Shown: one piece after another, positions 26,410 through 36,359 of the stretch
Layout: each line of letters begins with the position of its first letter
How positions within the stretch are numbered: position 1 is the stretch's first letter
Assembly (NCBI GenBank): GCA_947479085.1
Contig: CANJYB010000032.1
Location: forward strand, 1 to 43,343
Source of the DNA: Bacteroidota bacterium
GTDB taxonomy: Bacteria; Bacteroidota; Bacteroidia; 2-12-FULL-35-15
Direction: 5' to 3'
Length of the DNA: 43,343 bases
Notes under the pieces: model-generated
The model's database searches: none
The model's input: only the letters and a program-made list of their open reading frames with translations
What the model was told of the DNA's origin: nothing
Program-made: the position numbers and the translations under genes

Positions 26410-26679
26410 CTACCAGCTTGACTTGGTGATTCCCGGAATCATGCCATCTAAAGCCATTTCGCGGAAAGTGTTACGGGAAAGACCGAACTGACGCATATAC
26501 CCTCTGGAACGACCGGTTAATTTGCAACGGTTACGCTGACGGGTTGGAGAAGATGCTCTCGGAAGTTTTTGCAAACCTACTGAGTCACCTGCTGCTTTTA
26601 ATGCTTTTCTTCTTTCTGCATAAAGGTCCGCAAGTCTCTTGCGCTTTACCTCTCTTGCTTTCATTGATTCTTTTGCCAT
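26410..26679 (-). CDS. rpsN: 30S ribosomal protein S14
   Basis: S14 completes the head of the small subunit. The 89 residues are the long zinc-free (C minus) form: [20 protein letters not shown] at the start, then [14 protein letters not shown] and the end [17 protein letters not shown]. It follows rplE by 38 bp. In the normal spc order rpsH comes next; here a dispersed repeat, a terminator, a repeat array and two foreign-looking genes follow instead. Confidence 0.97.
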   Translation of the reverse strand: MAKESMKAREVKRKRLADLYAERRKALKAAGDSVGLQKLPRASSPTRQRNRCKLTGRSRGYMRQFGLSRNTFREMALDGMIPGITKSSW

Positions 26680-26717
26680 TCTCTTTTTTTTATATTTTTA
26701 ATATGTTGAGTTTCTTA

Positions 26718-27281
26718 TTACGCTTTTTTAGCTTGATTTCTGAACGGTAAACCAAATTCTGCCAACAAAGCCAATGCTTCGTCATCATTAGCTGCAGACG
26801 TTACAAAAGTAATGTCCATACCCATGATTTTGTTGATCTTTTCAATATCAATTTCCGGGAAAATGATTTGCTCAGTAACACCAAGAGTGTAGTTTCCGTT
26901 TCCGTCAAAACCTTTTTCGTTGATTCCTCTGAAATCGCGGATACGAGGCAATGCCACAGAAATTAATCTGTCCAGAAATTCATACATGGTATCTCCTCTC
27001 AAAGTTACTCTTACCCCGATAGGAACTCCTTTACGAAGTTTGAAGTTAGAGATATCTTTTTTAGAAATAGTAGCAACGGCTTTTTGTCCACTGATAGTGG
27101 TCATTTCCTTGATTGCCCCTTCTATTAATTTTTTATCAGAAACAGCATCACCAACTCCCTGGTTAAGGCATATTTTCTTGATTTTTGGTACCTGCATTGA
27201 ACTGCTGTAACCAAATTTTTTCTGTAACGCAGGCACTACGTCTGCTGAATACTTGTCTTTTAAGCGTGGTGAATAAGCCAT
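26718..27281 (-). CDS. rplE: 50S ribosomal protein L5
   Basis: L5 binds 5S rRNA and contacts the P-site tRNA. The 187 residues include [19 protein letters not shown], the loop [20 protein letters not shown] and the end [10 protein letters not shown]. Its ATG overlaps the rplX stop by one base (TAATG), indicating translational coupling. Confidence 0.98.
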   Translation of the reverse strand: MAYSPRLKDKYSADVVPALQKKFGYSSSMQVPKIKKICLNQGVGDAVSDKKLIEGAIKEMTTISGQKAVATISKKDISNFKLRKGVPIGVRVTLRGDTMYEFLDRLISVALPRIRDFRGINEKGFDGNGNYTLGVTEQIIFPEIDIEKINKIMGMDITFVTSAANDDEALALLAEFGLPFRNQAKKA

Positions 27282-27607
27282 TATTTAATTACCTCCCCTG
27301 ATTTTTTAGAATAACGAGTTAACTTGTTTGTTTTTTCATCTAATTTACGACCAACACGGGTAGGTTTACCAGTTCCCGGTTCAATCAGCATCAGATTAGA
27401 AAGATGAACGGAAGCTTCCTGCTTCACAATTCCGCCCTGTGAGTTTGATGCGCTTGGTTTGGTATGTTTAGATACCATGTTAACGCCTTCCACAAAAGCT
27501 CTGTTTTTTGTTTTGTCCACAGAAAGCACTTTACCTTCCTGGCCTTTAGAATCACCGGCAAGAACTTTTACCGAATCTCCTTTTTTGATATGTAATTTTG
27601 TTGACAT
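27281..27607 (-). CDS. rplX: 50S ribosomal protein L24
   Basis: L24 is an early assembly protein near the exit tunnel. The 108 residues start with a KOW motif ([20 protein letters not shown]) and include [20 protein letters not shown]. The stop overlaps the rplE start by one base; rplN lies 43 bp upstream. Confidence 0.97.
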   Translation of the reverse strand: MSTKLHIKKGDSVKVLAGDSKGQEGKVLSVDKTKNRAFVEGVNMVSKHTKPSASNSQGGIVKQEASVHLSNLMLIEPGTGKPTRVGRKLDEKTNKLTRYSKKSGEVIK

Positions 27608-27650
27608 TTTCTATTTTTGTATTTTGACTTCTATCTTCTTATTACTTTAA

Positions 27651-28019
27651 TTAAAGTACTTCCGGTGCCAAAGAAATTATTTTCATAAAGTTCTTATCTC
27701 TCAGTTCACGAGCCACAGGTCCGAAAATACGGGTTCCTCTTAACTCGTCAGTAGCATTTAATAATACCACTGCATTGTCGTCAAAACGAATGTATGAACC
27801 ATCAGCACGGCTGATTTCTTTTCTTGTTCTTACCACTACTGCTTTTGACACAGCACCTTTTTTAATATTTCCTGAAGGCAAAGCGTGTTTTACTGTAACC
27901 ACCACTTTATCGCCAATAGAAGCATATCTTTTTTTGGTTCCTCCAAGTACACGGATAACAAGTACTTCTTTTGCACCGCTGTTATCAGCTACTAATGATC
28001 TTGATTCTTGTTGTAACAT
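27651..28019 (-). CDS. rplN: 50S ribosomal protein L14
   Basis: L14 forms an intersubunit bridge and is where silencing factor RsfS binds. The 122 residues begin [19 protein letters not shown] and contain [20 protein letters not shown] and [20 protein letters not shown]. The 87-bp spacer to rpsQ carries an exact 16-bp tandem duplication (28071-28102). Confidence 0.98.
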   Translation of the reverse strand: MLQQESRSLVADNSGAKEVLVIRVLGGTKKRYASIGDKVVVTVKHALPSGNIKKGAVSKAVVVRTRKEISRADGSYIRFDDNAVVLLNATDELRGTRIFGPVARELRDKNFMKIISLAPEVL

Positions 28020-28070
28020 CTTATTTTAATTTCTAATTAATTTCTAATTTCTAATGGAGTTCTACTGCAA

Positions 28071-28102
28071 TCTGCACATTGGTAAATCTGCACATTGGTA
28101 AA
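28071..28102. repeat. 16-bp tandem duplication in rpsQ-rplN spacer
   Basis: TCTGCACATTGGTAAA occurs twice head to tail. A related 16-bp tandem pair is in the rplP-rpsC spacer at 29147-29178. Confidence 0.85.
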
Positions 28103-28106
28103 TCAT

Positions 28107-28364
28107 TTATTTCACTTTCTCCAGAACTTCAACCAGTCTCCAGCATTTGTTTTTGCTGATAGGACGGGTTTCCATAATTTTTACGGTATCACCTATGCTG
28201 CATGTGTTAGCATCATCATGGGCAATAAACTTGGTAGTTTTTTTCACGAATTTACCGTATTTCGGGTGTTTCACTTTACGTTCCACCGATACTACAATTG
28301 ATTTGTCCATTTTGTTGCTGGTAACCAAACCAATTTTTTCTTTTCTTAAATTTCTGTCTTCCAT
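28107..28364 (-). CDS. rpsQ: 30S ribosomal protein S17
   Basis: S17 is an early 16S rRNA binder with an OB fold. The 85 residues begin [20 protein letters not shown] and have [19 protein letters not shown] and the end [16 protein letters not shown]. It lies 78 bp after rpmC; that spacer holds a 14-bp tandem AGAATTTAGATTTT. Confidence 0.97.
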   Translation of the reverse strand: MEDRNLRKEKIGLVTSNKMDKSIVVSVERKVKHPKYGKFVKKTTKFIAHDDANTCSIGDTVKIMETRPISKNKCWRLVEVLEKVK

Positions 28365-28442
28365 TTTTTTTAGAATTTAGATTTTAGAATTTAGATTTTA
28401 GATTCGGAAACCATCCAATATCTAACATCCAACATCCATTGT

Positions 28443-28646
28443 CTACTTTTTTGTTTCTGCTATTTCTCTTGCACGAAGTTCTGTTTGTAATCTTGCTACT
28501 GTTTTTCTGCCATAAGTAATTTTAGCAGGATTTTCAACAGGAGACACCGCATGGTTCAATTTTAATTTAGCCAATGCCGATTTTTCTTCTTTAATTCTTT
28601 CTACTAAATCTTTGGTAGAAAGTTGTTTTATATCTGTTTGTATCAT
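28443..28646 (-). CDS. rpmC: 50S ribosomal protein L29
   Basis: L29 is a two-helix protein at the exit tunnel where trigger factor and SRP dock. The 67 residues include LSTKDLVERIKEEKSALAKL, then NPAKITYGRKTVARLQTELR. It lies 26 bp after rplP. Confidence 0.96.
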   Translation of the reverse strand: MIQTDIKQLSTKDLVERIKEEKSALAKLKLNHAVSPVENPAKITYGRKTVARLQTELRAREIAETKK

Positions 28647-28672
28647 TTTGTTACTATTCTTTTATCTAAATA

Positions 28673-29101
28673 TTAATTGTTGTCAGCAGCGTAGTCTCTT
28701 CTAACGATAAACTTGGTAGTTACCGGTAATTTAGCAGCAGCCAAACGCAACGCTTCTTTTGCAATTTCCATTGGCACACCTTCCGCTTCAAACATAATAC
28801 GACCTGGTTTTACCACCGCAACCCAATACTCCGGGCTACCTTTACCTTTACCCATACGAACCTCTGCAGGCTTTTTGGTAATCGGTTTATCAGGGAAAAC
28901 ACGAATCCATATCTGACCTTCACGTTTCATGAAACGGGTCACTGCAACCCTTGCAGCTTCTATCTGACGTGCTGTTACCCAGCATCCTTCAGTAGCTTTT
29001 AGTCCAAATGAACCGAATGAAAGTTGATCTCCACGCTTTGCGTTTCCTTTCATCTTCATTTTGTGCATCTTTCTAAACTTGGTTCTTTTCGGCTGTAACA
29101 T
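28673..29101 (-). CDS. rplP: 50S ribosomal protein L16
   Basis: L16 helps to shape the A site and is needed for late assembly of the large subunit. The 142 residues begin [20 protein letters not shown] and include [20 protein letters not shown] and the 81-loop region around [19 protein letters not shown]. It lies 84 bp after rpsC. Confidence 0.98.
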   Translation of the reverse strand: MLQPKRTKFRKMHKMKMKGNAKRGDQLSFGSFGLKATEGCWVTARQIEAARVAVTRFMKREGQIWIRVFPDKPITKKPAEVRMGKGKGSPEYWVAVVKPGRIMFEAEGVPMEIAKEALRLAAAKLPVTTKFIVRRDYAADNN

Positions 29102-29146
29102 TGTATTTAATTTCTAATTATTATAATTTCTAATTTCTTCTTTTCA

Positions 29147-29178
29147 ATTGGTACATCTGCACATTAGTACATCTGCAC
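29147..29178. repeat. 16-bp tandem duplication in rplP-rpsC spacer
   Basis: ATTGGTACATCTGCAC and ATTAGTACATCTGCAC lie head to tail, one mismatch. They share the TCTGCACATT-GTA word with 28071-28102 in another spacer of the same operon. Confidence 0.8.
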
Positions 29179-29185
29179 ATCAAAT

Positions 29186-29983
29186 TTAAGCTCTTGGCTC
29201 TCTTCTCTCACCGCTTTTTCCGCCTCTTGGTCCACCCGGTCCGCGTTTATCAAACTTTCTGTCTCCTCTTTCTCTGTCTCCGCCTTTTCCTCCAGGTCCG
29301 CCTTTACCATCTTTTGGTCCTGCTGTTGAGCTGCCAATGTTTGGAGATAAATCTCGTTTACCATATATTTCGCCTTTGCAAATCCATACTTTTACACCTA
29401 TACGGCCATAAGTAGTATGTGCTTCTGCCAATGCATAATCAATATCAGCACGCAATGTATGTAATGGAGTACGTCCTTCCTTGTATCCTTCCACACGTGC
29501 CATCTCTGCTCCTGCCAAACGACCTGAACATTTTACTTTAATCCCTTCAGCTCCCATTCTCATGGTAGATGCAACCGTCATTTTCATTGCTCTACGGAAA
29601 GAAATACGTCCTTCAATCTGGCGGGCAATGCTGTCTGCTACTAAACGAGCATCCAACTCTGGTCTTTTTATTTCAAAAATATTAATCTGAATATCTTTTT
29701 TAGTGATCTTTTTTAACTCTTCTTTGATTTTATCAACCTCTGAACCACCTTTTCCAATAATAATTCCGGGACGGGAAGTATTAATAGTTACAGTAATTAT
29801 TTTAACTGTTCTTTCAATAACAATTTTTGAAATACTAGCTTTCGCCAAACGTGCTTTCAAATAAGTTCTGATTTTAAAGTCCTCTACTAATTTGTCAGAA
29901 AAATCTTTTCCTCCGTACCAGTTAGAATCCCATCCTTTTATGATTCCTAAACGTAAGCCTATTGGATTTGCTTTTTGTCCCAT
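29186..29983 (-). CDS. rpsC: 30S ribosomal protein S3
   Basis: S3 forms the mRNA entry tunnel and acts as helicase there. The 265 residues have the KH type II domain (about 40-110, with [19 protein letters not shown]) and the C-domain with [22 protein letters not shown]. The last 45 residues are a Gly/Arg/Asp-rich, probably disordered tail ([17 protein letters not shown]). It starts 11 bp after rplV. Confidence 0.97.
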   Translation of the reverse strand: MGQKANPIGLRLGIIKGWDSNWYGGKDFSDKLVEDFKIRTYLKARLAKASISKIVIERTVKIITVTINTSRPGIIIGKGGSEVDKIKEELKKITKKDIQINIFEIKRPELDARLVADSIARQIEGRISFRRAMKMTVASTMRMGAEGIKVKCSGRLAGAEMARVEGYKEGRTPLHTLRADIDYALAEAHTTYGRIGVKVWICKGEIYGKRDLSPNIGSSTAGPKDGKGGPGGKGGDRERGDRKFDKRGPGGPRGGKSGERREPRA

Positions 29984-29994
29984 TAATTATATTT

Positions 29995-30426
29995 TTATTT
30001 TGTTGTTTCTTCCTGTTTATTATTTTCAACAGCAATCTTTTTGCTGTCAACTACTATGGTAACGTGGTTCGAACGTTTTCTGATTCTGTTCGCACGACCC
30101 TGAGGAGCAGTTCTCAAACGTTTCATTTGAAGCGCGCTGTCCACAAAAATTTCTTTTACTATCAGGTTGCTGTCTTCAGGGCGTTGTCCTGTTTTAGCTT
30201 CAAAGTTGGAAATAGCTGAAGTCAACAATTTCTCTAATCTTCCGGAAGCTTCTTTAGGATTGAACTTTAAAATATTCAAAGCCATAAATACTTCTTTACC
30301 TCTGATTAAGTCGGCAAGCAATCTCATCTTACGAGGAGATGTAGGGCAATTTCTCAACTCAGCAAAATATCTGCTTTTGTTGGCCTCTTTGCGTGCGTCC
30401 GCTGCATTTTTTTTTCTAACACCCAT
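29995..30426 (-). CDS. rplV: 50S ribosomal protein L22
   Basis: L22 reaches into the exit tunnel with a long beta hairpin. The 143 residues include [20 protein letters not shown] and, in the hairpin, [20 protein letters not shown]-like sequence. It has an N-terminal extension and a short charged C-terminal tail. The 151-bp spacer to rpsS is the longest within the unit and holds the word ATTTCGGATTTCGGATT (30431-30447). Confidence 0.97.
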   Translation of the reverse strand: MGVRKKNAADARKEANKSRYFAELRNCPTSPRKMRLLADLIRGKEVFMALNILKFNPKEASGRLEKLLTSAISNFEAKTGQRPEDSNLIVKEIFVDSALQMKRLRTAPQGRANRIRKRSNHVTIVVDSKKIAVENNKQEETTK

Positions 30427-30577
30427 TGTTATTTCGGATTTCGGATTGTTGATTTTGGATTTACCTTACCCAACTCTCCTTGTTTTATTTTATTCTTTCT
30501 ATTTAAAATTATAACTCTTATTTGGTTTGGGGTTCCGTTGCTTTAATACGCAATCGAAAATCCACATTCAGCAATTT

Positions 30578-30853
30578 CTATGATGCTTTATCTCTGTTTC
30601 CGGAGTGACCTCTGAAAGTTCTGGTTGGAGCAAATTCACCGAATTTATGACCTACCATGTTTTCAGTTACGTATACAGGGATAAATTTATTACCATTGTG
30701 AACTGCTACTGTCAAACCTACGAAATCCGGAGAAATCATTGATCTGCGCGACCAGGTTTTGATAACTGTTTTTTTACCTGATGCCTGAACTGCCATCAAC
30801 TTTTTTTCAAGTTTCCAATCTATAAAAGGACCTTTTTTTAACGAACGTGCCAT
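30578..30853 (-). CDS. rpsS: 30S ribosomal protein S19
   Basis: S19 pairs with S13 in the small-subunit head. The 91 residues begin [20 protein letters not shown] and include [20 protein letters not shown] and the end [14 protein letters not shown]. It lies 59 bp after rplB. Confidence 0.98.
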   Translation of the reverse strand: MARSLKKGPFIDWKLEKKLMAVQASGKKTVIKTWSRRSMISPDFVGLTVAVHNGNKFIPVYVTENMVGHKFGEFAPTRTFRGHSGNRDKAS

Positions 30854-30912
30854 TTCTTATTTTTTTGTGTTGTGAACCCTTCTTTTCAGAAGCGCCAGTA
30901 AACTATATTAAA

Positions 30913-31737
30913 TTATTTTTTTCTTCTCTCAATAATGTATTTATTCGAAGCTTTCTTCGGATAACGTGTTTTGTAACCTTTAGATGGTAAACCTTTGCGT
31001 GAGCGCGGGTGACCTCCCGAAGCTCTACCTTCACCTCCACCCATAGGATGATCCACAGGGTTCATAGCTACCGGACGAGTTCTCGGTCTGCGACCTTGCC
31101 AACGGGTACGACCTGCTTTACCGCTTATCTCTAAGTTATGGTCAGCATTAGATACAGAACCGATGGTAGCCATACAGGTAACTAAAATCATACGGGTTTC
31201 TCCGGATGGCATTTTTACCACTGCGTATTTACCATCTCTTGCACTTAACTGAGCAGAAGAACCGGCACTACGAGCCATAATAGCTCCCTGACCAGGACGT
31301 AACTCAATATTGTGAATGGTAGTACCCAATGGAATATCAGACAAATACATTGCATTTCCGATTTCCGGAGTTGCTTCTCTGCCTGACATGATTTTTGCAC
31401 CTACTTTTAAACCGGTAGGAGCAACAATATAACGTTTTTCACCATCAGCATAAACCACTAACGCGATACGTGCAGTACGATTAGGATCGTACTCAATAGT
31501 TTTAACAGTTGCAGGGATTCCTGCTTTATCTCTTTTGAAATCTATAATACGGTATTGTTGTTTGTGACCACCGCCAATATAGCGCATTGTCATTTTACCT
31601 GTATTATCACGTCCTCCTGATTTTTTAACCGGAACCAACAAACTTTTTTCAGGTGTGTTGGTAGTAATGTCAGCGTTATCACTGACTAATTTAAAACGTT
31701 GCCCTGGTGTTAAGGGTCTTAACTTTTTTAAAGCCAT
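30913..31737 (-). CDS. rplB: 50S ribosomal protein L2
   Basis: L2 is a primary 23S rRNA binder close to the peptidyl transferase centre. I start at ATG 31737 (274 aa, [17 protein letters not shown]), which matches the usual L2 start; an ATG seven codons upstream would add a non-conserved tail. The His of [19 protein letters not shown], important for peptidyl transfer, is present. It lies 51 bp after rplW. Confidence 0.98.
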   Translation of the reverse strand: MALKKLRPLTPGQRFKLVSDNADITTNTPEKSLLVPVKKSGGRDNTGKMTMRYIGGGHKQQYRIIDFKRDKAGIPATVKTIEYDPNRTARIALVVYADGEKRYIVAPTGLKVGAKIMSGREATPEIGNAMYLSDIPLGTTIHNIELRPGQGAIMARSAGSSAQLSARDGKYAVVKMPSGETRMILVTCMATIGSVSNADHNLEISGKAGRTRWQGRRPRTRPVAMNPVDHPMGGGEGRASGGHPRSRKGLPSKGYKTRYPKKASNKYIIERRKK

Positions 31738-31788
31738 TTCAGTTTGTTTTATTATCACACCGACTGCTCGGTGTATAGTTACTAAATA

Positions 31789-32079
31789 TTAAATACTAGC
31801 GTAAAAATCAATTGTCTCACCTGCTTTCAGGGTAACAATCGCTTTTTTCGACTGGTTCACTCTTCCTATAGCGGTACCTTGAGTGGTATTACGGGTTTTT
31901 ACTTTCCCAACGTAATTTTGTGTATTTACAGATACCACAGATACTCCATACAATTTTTCAACAGCAGATTTAATCTGTACTTTGTTGGCAGTTTTATCTA
32001 CCACAAATCCATAGCGACTCATTTTCTCGCCCTGGGCTGTCATTTTTTCGGTTATTACCGGTTTAATTATTATGCTCAT
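31789..32079 (-). CDS. rplW: 50S ribosomal protein L23
   Basis: L23 is the main docking point for trigger factor and SRP at the tunnel exit. The 96 residues begin IIIKPVITEKMTAQGEKM and include YGFVVDKTANKVQIKSAVEK. It lies 4 bp after rplD. Confidence 0.97.
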   Translation of the reverse strand: MSIIIKPVITEKMTAQGEKMSRYGFVVDKTANKVQIKSAVEKLYGVSVVSVNTQNYVGKVKTRNTTQGTAIGRVNQSKKAIVTLKAGETIDFYASI

Positions 32080-32083
32080 TTTA

Positions 32084-32713
32084 TTATTTGCTTAATAAAT
32101 TTTCAATTTCCTTAACCGAACTTTCTACAAGCAATAAATTATTTGCATTTAGAATATCGTAGGTGTTTAAGTCCGAAGCAGTGATCACTTTTGCATTGGT
32201 CAAATTTCGGGACGACAAAAGTATGTTTTTATTCAATGCGCCCAACACCAATAGTGTTTTTTTATCTGCAAGCTTCAGGTTATTCATCAAATCAGCGTAT
32301 TTCTGAGTCTTTGGAGCATCAAAATTGAAGTCTTCAAGGATAGTAATGCTGCTTTCTTTAGCTTTATAAGCCAATGCCGACATACGGGCAAGGCGCTTTA
32401 ATTTCTTATTCAATTTAAAAGAATAATCTTTTGGACGAGGACCGAACATACGTCCACCACCTACTTTGGTACCAGATTTAATACTTCCTGAACGCGCACC
32501 TCCGCCTCCTTTTTGTCTTCCCAATTTCTTGGTAGAACCGGAAACTTCATTTCTTTCTTTTGCTTTATGTGTTCCCTGGCGTTTGTTAGCTAAATGTTGT
32601 TTAACATCTAAATAAATCGCATGGTCATTAGGGTCGATGCCAAAGATTGCATCGTTTAAGCTTACTTTCTTAGAAGTAGCTTTACCACTTATATTTGTTA
32701 CTGCTACTTCCAT
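32084..32713 (-). CDS. rplD: 50S ribosomal protein L4
   Basis: L4 lines the exit tunnel with a long loop and in E. coli also represses the S10 operon. The 209 residues include the loop (about 45-95) with [20 protein letters not shown] and [20 protein letters not shown]. It starts 1 bp after the rplC stop. Confidence 0.97.
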   Translation of the reverse strand: MEVAVTNISGKATSKKVSLNDAIFGIDPNDHAIYLDVKQHLANKRQGTHKAKERNEVSGSTKKLGRQKGGGGARSGSIKSGTKVGGGRMFGPRPKDYSFKLNKKLKRLARMSALAYKAKESSITILEDFNFDAPKTQKYADLMNNLKLADKKTLLVLGALNKNILLSSRNLTNAKVITASDLNTYDILNANNLLLVESSVKEIENLLSK

Positions 32714-32714
32714 T

Positions 32715-33332
32715 TTATTTCTCGATTGTTACGTAAGAACCTTTTGCTCCTGCGATAGAACCTTTTATTATCAAAAGATTTTTTTCTGCAATCACCTTTA
32801 CTACTTCTAAATTTTGAATCTTAACACGGTCTCCGCCCATACGTCCGCCCATTCTCATTCCTTTGAATACGCGTGATGGCCATGAAGAAGCACCTAACGA
32901 ACCCGGTGCACGTAATCTGTCGTGCTGACCGTGAGTGGTACCACCTACTCCACCGAAACCATGGCGTTTTACAACACCCTGAAAACCTTTACCTTTAGAA
33001 GTTCCTGCTACATCCACGTAATCGCCTTCCACAAATAAATTAACATCAATAACTCCACCAAGAGTTTGTTCTGTTTCAAAATATTTGAATTCAGCTATTT
33101 TACGTTTTGGAGTAGTTTTAGCTTTAGCAAAGTGACCTTTCATTGCAGAAGAAGTATGTTTTTCTTTCTTCTCATCAAAAGCCAACTGAACTGAAGCATA
33201 TCCGTCTTTCTCCAAGGTTTTTACTTGCGTAACCACGCAAGGACCAGCTTCGATTACTGTGCATGGTATATATTTACCATTGGCACCGAAGATACTGGTC
33301 ATTCCTACTTTTTTACCTATTATTCCAGACAT
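32715..33332 (-). CDS. rplC: 50S ribosomal protein L3
   Basis: L3 is one of the two proteins that start large-subunit assembly. The 205 residues begin [20 protein letters not shown] and carry the conserved loop [20 protein letters not shown] with [18 protein letters not shown]. It is the first gene of the unit here. rpsJ, which normally stands directly before it, is absent and a well-formed promoter takes its place, followed upstream by the end of a T9SS protein gene. Confidence 0.98.
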   Translation of the reverse strand: MSGIIGKKVGMTSIFGANGKYIPCTVIEAGPCVVTQVKTLEKDGYASVQLAFDEKKEKHTSSAMKGHFAKAKTTPKRKIAEFKYFETEQTLGGVIDVNLFVEGDYVDVAGTSKGKGFQGVVKRHGFGGVGGTTHGQHDRLRAPGSLGASSWPSRVFKGMRMGGRMGGDRVKIQNLEVVKVIAEKNLLIIKGSIAGAKGSYVTIEK

Positions 33333-33370
33333 TATTACTTAATTTATTTAATATAAAATTACCCTGTTTC

Positions 33371-33436
33371 TTTTTTTAGGGACGGCAAAAGTATAAAATT
33401 TATTTATATAAACAACAAATGGTTGAAAATATTTTT
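33371..33436 (-). promoter_or_regulatory. promoter of the rplC-rpsN unit
   Basis: On the minus strand: TTTG (33416-33419), then TACTTTTG (33386-33393), a full -33/-7 pair with 22 bp between (TTGTTG overlapping gives 19), then CCGTCCCTAAAAAAA in the first transcribed bases. AAAAATATTTTCAAC upstream could be an UP-like element. The same 66-nt block recurs before rpsH (21252-21317). Confidence 0.88.
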
Positions 33437-33467
33437 AAATATTCCTGCAAGAAGAGGGTAAAACGAA

Positions 33468-33494
33468 AGAAGTTCCGCAAAAAACGGAACTTCT
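33468..33494 (-). terminator. hairpin after LRR protein gene
   Basis: AGAAGTTCCG (33468-33477) pairs with CGGAACTTCT (33485-33494). It is 31 bp past the stop of the LRR gene. The T-tract on the minus strand is short, so termination before the rplC promoter may be partial. Confidence 0.65.
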
Positions 33495-33524
33495 CTCCTT
33501 AATAAAAAGTAAAAACAGAACTAA

Positions 33525-36200
33525 CTATTGCTTCACCACCCTTTCATTCATTGCTTGCTCCCCTCCTGTTACTCTTATAAAGTAAACTCCTTTTGGTTGG
33601 TTACTTAAGTCGATGTCTGAGGTTACATGTTGAATTTTTGATTGAAGAATTATTTCTCCTAATACATTCGTGACTTCTATACTTAATTTAGAAACATCTG
33701 TTCCTTCCGATAATTTTACAACAAATTTTCCGGTGCTTGGGTTTGGATAGATGGACATTTCGGATTTCGGATTCCTGATTTCGGATGTATTAATACTCAA
33801 CATAAATTCATTTGTTGTAGTATTTGTAACCACCGGTGCATTGTAATCAAAATAAATACTTGCTTTGTTATGTATCTGTGTTCCGGCTGGCAGGTTGGCT
33901 AATGGCTTGATGCGGTATTGAACATATCCTTGTGAGCCATTAAAATCTGTTGTGCTATCTGCTAATTGAATATTTGGAAAATTAAACGAAAGCTTATTTC
34001 CGGTTAGCATGGTGGTATTATAATGGCTGTAATTAACTACCTGGAAAGTATTCAAATCTAAGTTAGCATCCAGTGTATCCTGCAATTGGATATTAATTGC
34101 CGGTGCAGAACCTGTATTCTGAAAATGGATGGTGTAATAAAAGTAATCATTGTAGCCAGGCTGTACTTGTTCAGGATAAGTTTCTTTAAAGTTAGGGTCG
34201 AAGGAATTGGAAACTATATAACAATAATTAAAAGTATTGTTACTTGCATTGTTATCTCCCGCTGTAGGAGTAATCGAAACATTCACGAATATTTGATCTC
34301 CGTTTTGAGCTCCCGTATTGGTAAACATAATTAAACCAAATGAAGCCATAACATTGGTAGCACCAAAGTCTGCAACATTATAAGTAAATACATTTCCTGC
34401 AACAGATGGTGTTAGAGCCCCCAAAGTTGGACTAACATAGGTAACAGGACCTGTAACAATAATTACTACTTGTCCGCTCACTCCCGATGAACAATGAAGG
34501 TTATACCAGTTGCTAATATCACCTAAAACAAATTTTAATGAATGGGATTGGCCAGGTCTTATTGCACCCCCAAAATGACACACCGACTGAGCACCAATAT
34601 CAAAACCTGGTTTACAATCTAAAGCAAAGTTTACATTTTGCATTAATGGATTTGAAATTGTTAGTATTACGGTTGAATCTATTCCCGGATTTGCGCATTG
34701 TTCTTTAAATGGCATTCCAGTGGTATCTGTTTTTACAAAATAAGTTCCAGTTGGTTCCAGAAAATCATATACTCCATTAGTCAAAGTATAAGTCAATAAA
34801 ATTAAATTGCTATTATTATCGTAAAGTTCAATTGGGACATTATATAAAATATGATCTGCCCCTGTTTTTATACAATCTGAGTTAATATCATTGTATGAAT
34901 ATCCAATTATACCTTGTGCATTCGCACAATTATTTGGATTATTGATAGTATCTCCTGATATGCAAATTGGAAAAGCTAACGTAGTCGAATCCATTGCAAG
35001 TACATAGTTAGGTAAACAGTGGAATGGGTTGACAAGAATATTAAAATAAGAACTATTTTGAATGGTCAAAGAACTCGGAAGATTAGGGAAACATGAAATG
35101 CTATTATAATTACACATTAGCTTTGTTAAAGCACTAGGCAAAGCGGGTAAACCCGTTAACTGATTATAATTACAAACCAAACTGGTAAGAAAATTAGGTA
35201 GTGTGGGTAAGTTGGTTAGTTGATTAGCTCCGCAATCCAAACTAAGAAGCGAGTTGGGTAATGCCGGTAAACTTGTTAATTGATTGGCAGTACAAGACAA
35301 ACCTGTAAGCGAATTTGGTAAGGACGGTAAAGTGGCTATACCATAGTTAAACGAGCAACTCATGGTTTGAAGTTGGGTTGGCAAAGGAGGCAAACTCGTT
35401 AATTGATTTGAATTGCAATTTAAATATGTTAATGAACTTGGAAAAACTATTATATTAGTTAGTAGATTACTTGCGCAATCCAAATAGGAAAGTGAATTAG
35501 GTAGAGAAGGTAAATTTGTCAATAGATTAGATCTAAAATCTAAATGTGTTAGTGAGTTTGGAATAGAAGGTAAACTAGTTAATGTGTTAAAACCACATAA
35601 AAGCCAGGAAAGTGAATTTGGTAATACTGGTAAACTCGTTAATTGATTATGATCACAAGATAAAGATTGCAGCGTGTTATTTAATGATGGTAAAATACTT
35701 AATTGGTTATAGCCACAAGTTAAAGTTTGAAGGGTGTTATTTAATGATGGTAAAATACTTAACAGGTTGTTGTCACATGTTAAGGTTTGAAGCGCGCTTG
35801 GTAATGCTGGTAATCCTGTTAATTGATTATAACGGCAATTCAATAATGTCAGATTATAAGGTAAGATAGGTAAATTTGTTAATTGATTGTGGTAGCAAGT
35901 CAAAATCTGTAAAGAATTCGGCAATAAAGGCAAACTGCTTAGTTGGTTCCATGAACAATCTAATGTAACTAAATTGTGCCAATATTGCAATCCGGTCAAA
36001 TCAGAAATGTTTTTATTGCTAATATTAAGATAGGTATGACCCGCCACACAAGTGGTATCCATTTGATTGCCGCTCATGCATAATGGGAAGTTAGCTTGCA
36101 AATAAGCCACAAAATTCGCATCTGGAATGGTAACATACTGCGCTTTTGCGCTAAACGTTAATCCTAAGGCAAGGATAATAATTGCAATTTTTGTTTTCAT
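33525..36200 (-). CDS. LRR surface protein with T9SS sorting domain
   Basis: I use ATG 36200 (891 aa), which opens directly on the signal peptide MKTKIAIIILALGLTFSAKAQ. Residues about 70-395 hold 14-15 leucine-rich repeats of 20 residues with the pattern LPxLPxxLxxLxCxxNxLTx, close to the LPX type known from IpaH/YopM effectors and Bacteroidota surface proteins. A single beta domain follows (GYSYNDINSDC), then a DUF7619/DUF11-like region (FDPNFKETYPEQ, YFYYTIHFQNTGSAP, HNKASIYFDYNAPVVTN) and a T9SS type A domain (SIYPNPSTGKFVVKL, GVYFIRV). So it is exported over the outer membrane. Its linker before YPNPS is encoded by a dispersed noncoding word. A 21-bp array lies 160 bp upstream. Confidence 0.93.
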   Translation of the reverse strand: MKTKIAIIILALGLTFSAKAQYVTIPDANFVAYLQANFPLCMSGNQMDTTCVAGHTYLNISNKNISDLTGLQYWHNLVTLDCSWNQLSSLPLLPNSLQILTCYHNQLTNLPILPYNLTLLNCRYNQLTGLPALPSALQTLTCDNNLLSILPSLNNTLQTLTCGYNQLSILPSLNNTLQSLSCDHNQLTSLPVLPNSLSWLLCGFNTLTSLPSIPNSLTHLDFRSNLLTNLPSLPNSLSYLDCASNLLTNIIVFPSSLTYLNCNSNQLTSLPPLPTQLQTMSCSFNYGIATLPSLPNSLTGLSCTANQLTSLPALPNSLLSLDCGANQLTNLPTLPNFLTSLVCNYNQLTGLPALPSALTKLMCNYNSISCFPNLPSSLTIQNSSYFNILVNPFHCLPNYVLAMDSTTLAFPICISGDTINNPNNCANAQGIIGYSYNDINSDCIKTGADHILYNVPIELYDNNSNLILLTYTLTNGVYDFLEPTGTYFVKTDTTGMPFKEQCANPGIDSTVILTISNPLMQNVNFALDCKPGFDIGAQSVCHFGGAIRPGQSHSLKFVLGDISNWYNLHCSSGVSGQVVIIVTGPVTYVSPTLGALTPSVAGNVFTYNVADFGATNVMASFGLIMFTNTGAQNGDQIFVNVSITPTAGDNNASNNTFNYCYIVSNSFDPNFKETYPEQVQPGYNDYFYYTIHFQNTGSAPAINIQLQDTLDANLDLNTFQVVNYSHYNTTMLTGNKLSFNFPNIQLADSTTDFNGSQGYVQYRIKPLANLPAGTQIHNKASIYFDYNAPVVTNTTTNEFMLSINTSEIRNPKSEMSIYPNPSTGKFVVKLSEGTDVSKLSIEVTNVLGEIILQSKIQHVTSDIDLSNQPKGVYFIRVTGGEQAMNERVVKQ

Positions 36201-36303
36201 AGAAATTGGCATTTCGGTTAATATTCTTCAAAAATAGGTTTTTATATCTATTAAAAACATTTTTAATGACAAAATCTATTTTCTTTAAAGAATATGCTTT
36301 ATA

Positions 36304-36328
36304 GTTGATTATGTTCGTTACAATCAAC
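36304..36328. repeat. short inverted repeat beside the 21-bp array
   Basis: GTTGATT pairs with AATCAAC with 10-11 bases between. It lies between the LRR gene start and the tandem array and may be an operator-like site or a hairpin. Confidence 0.45.
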
Positions 36329-36359
36329 CTTCCCATTTTAAAACTATACCAATGTAAAG

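Noticed and set aside
31738-31758. Seven-codon longer start of rplB
   Set aside because: The added residues are not part of L2; MALKK is the usual start in the family.
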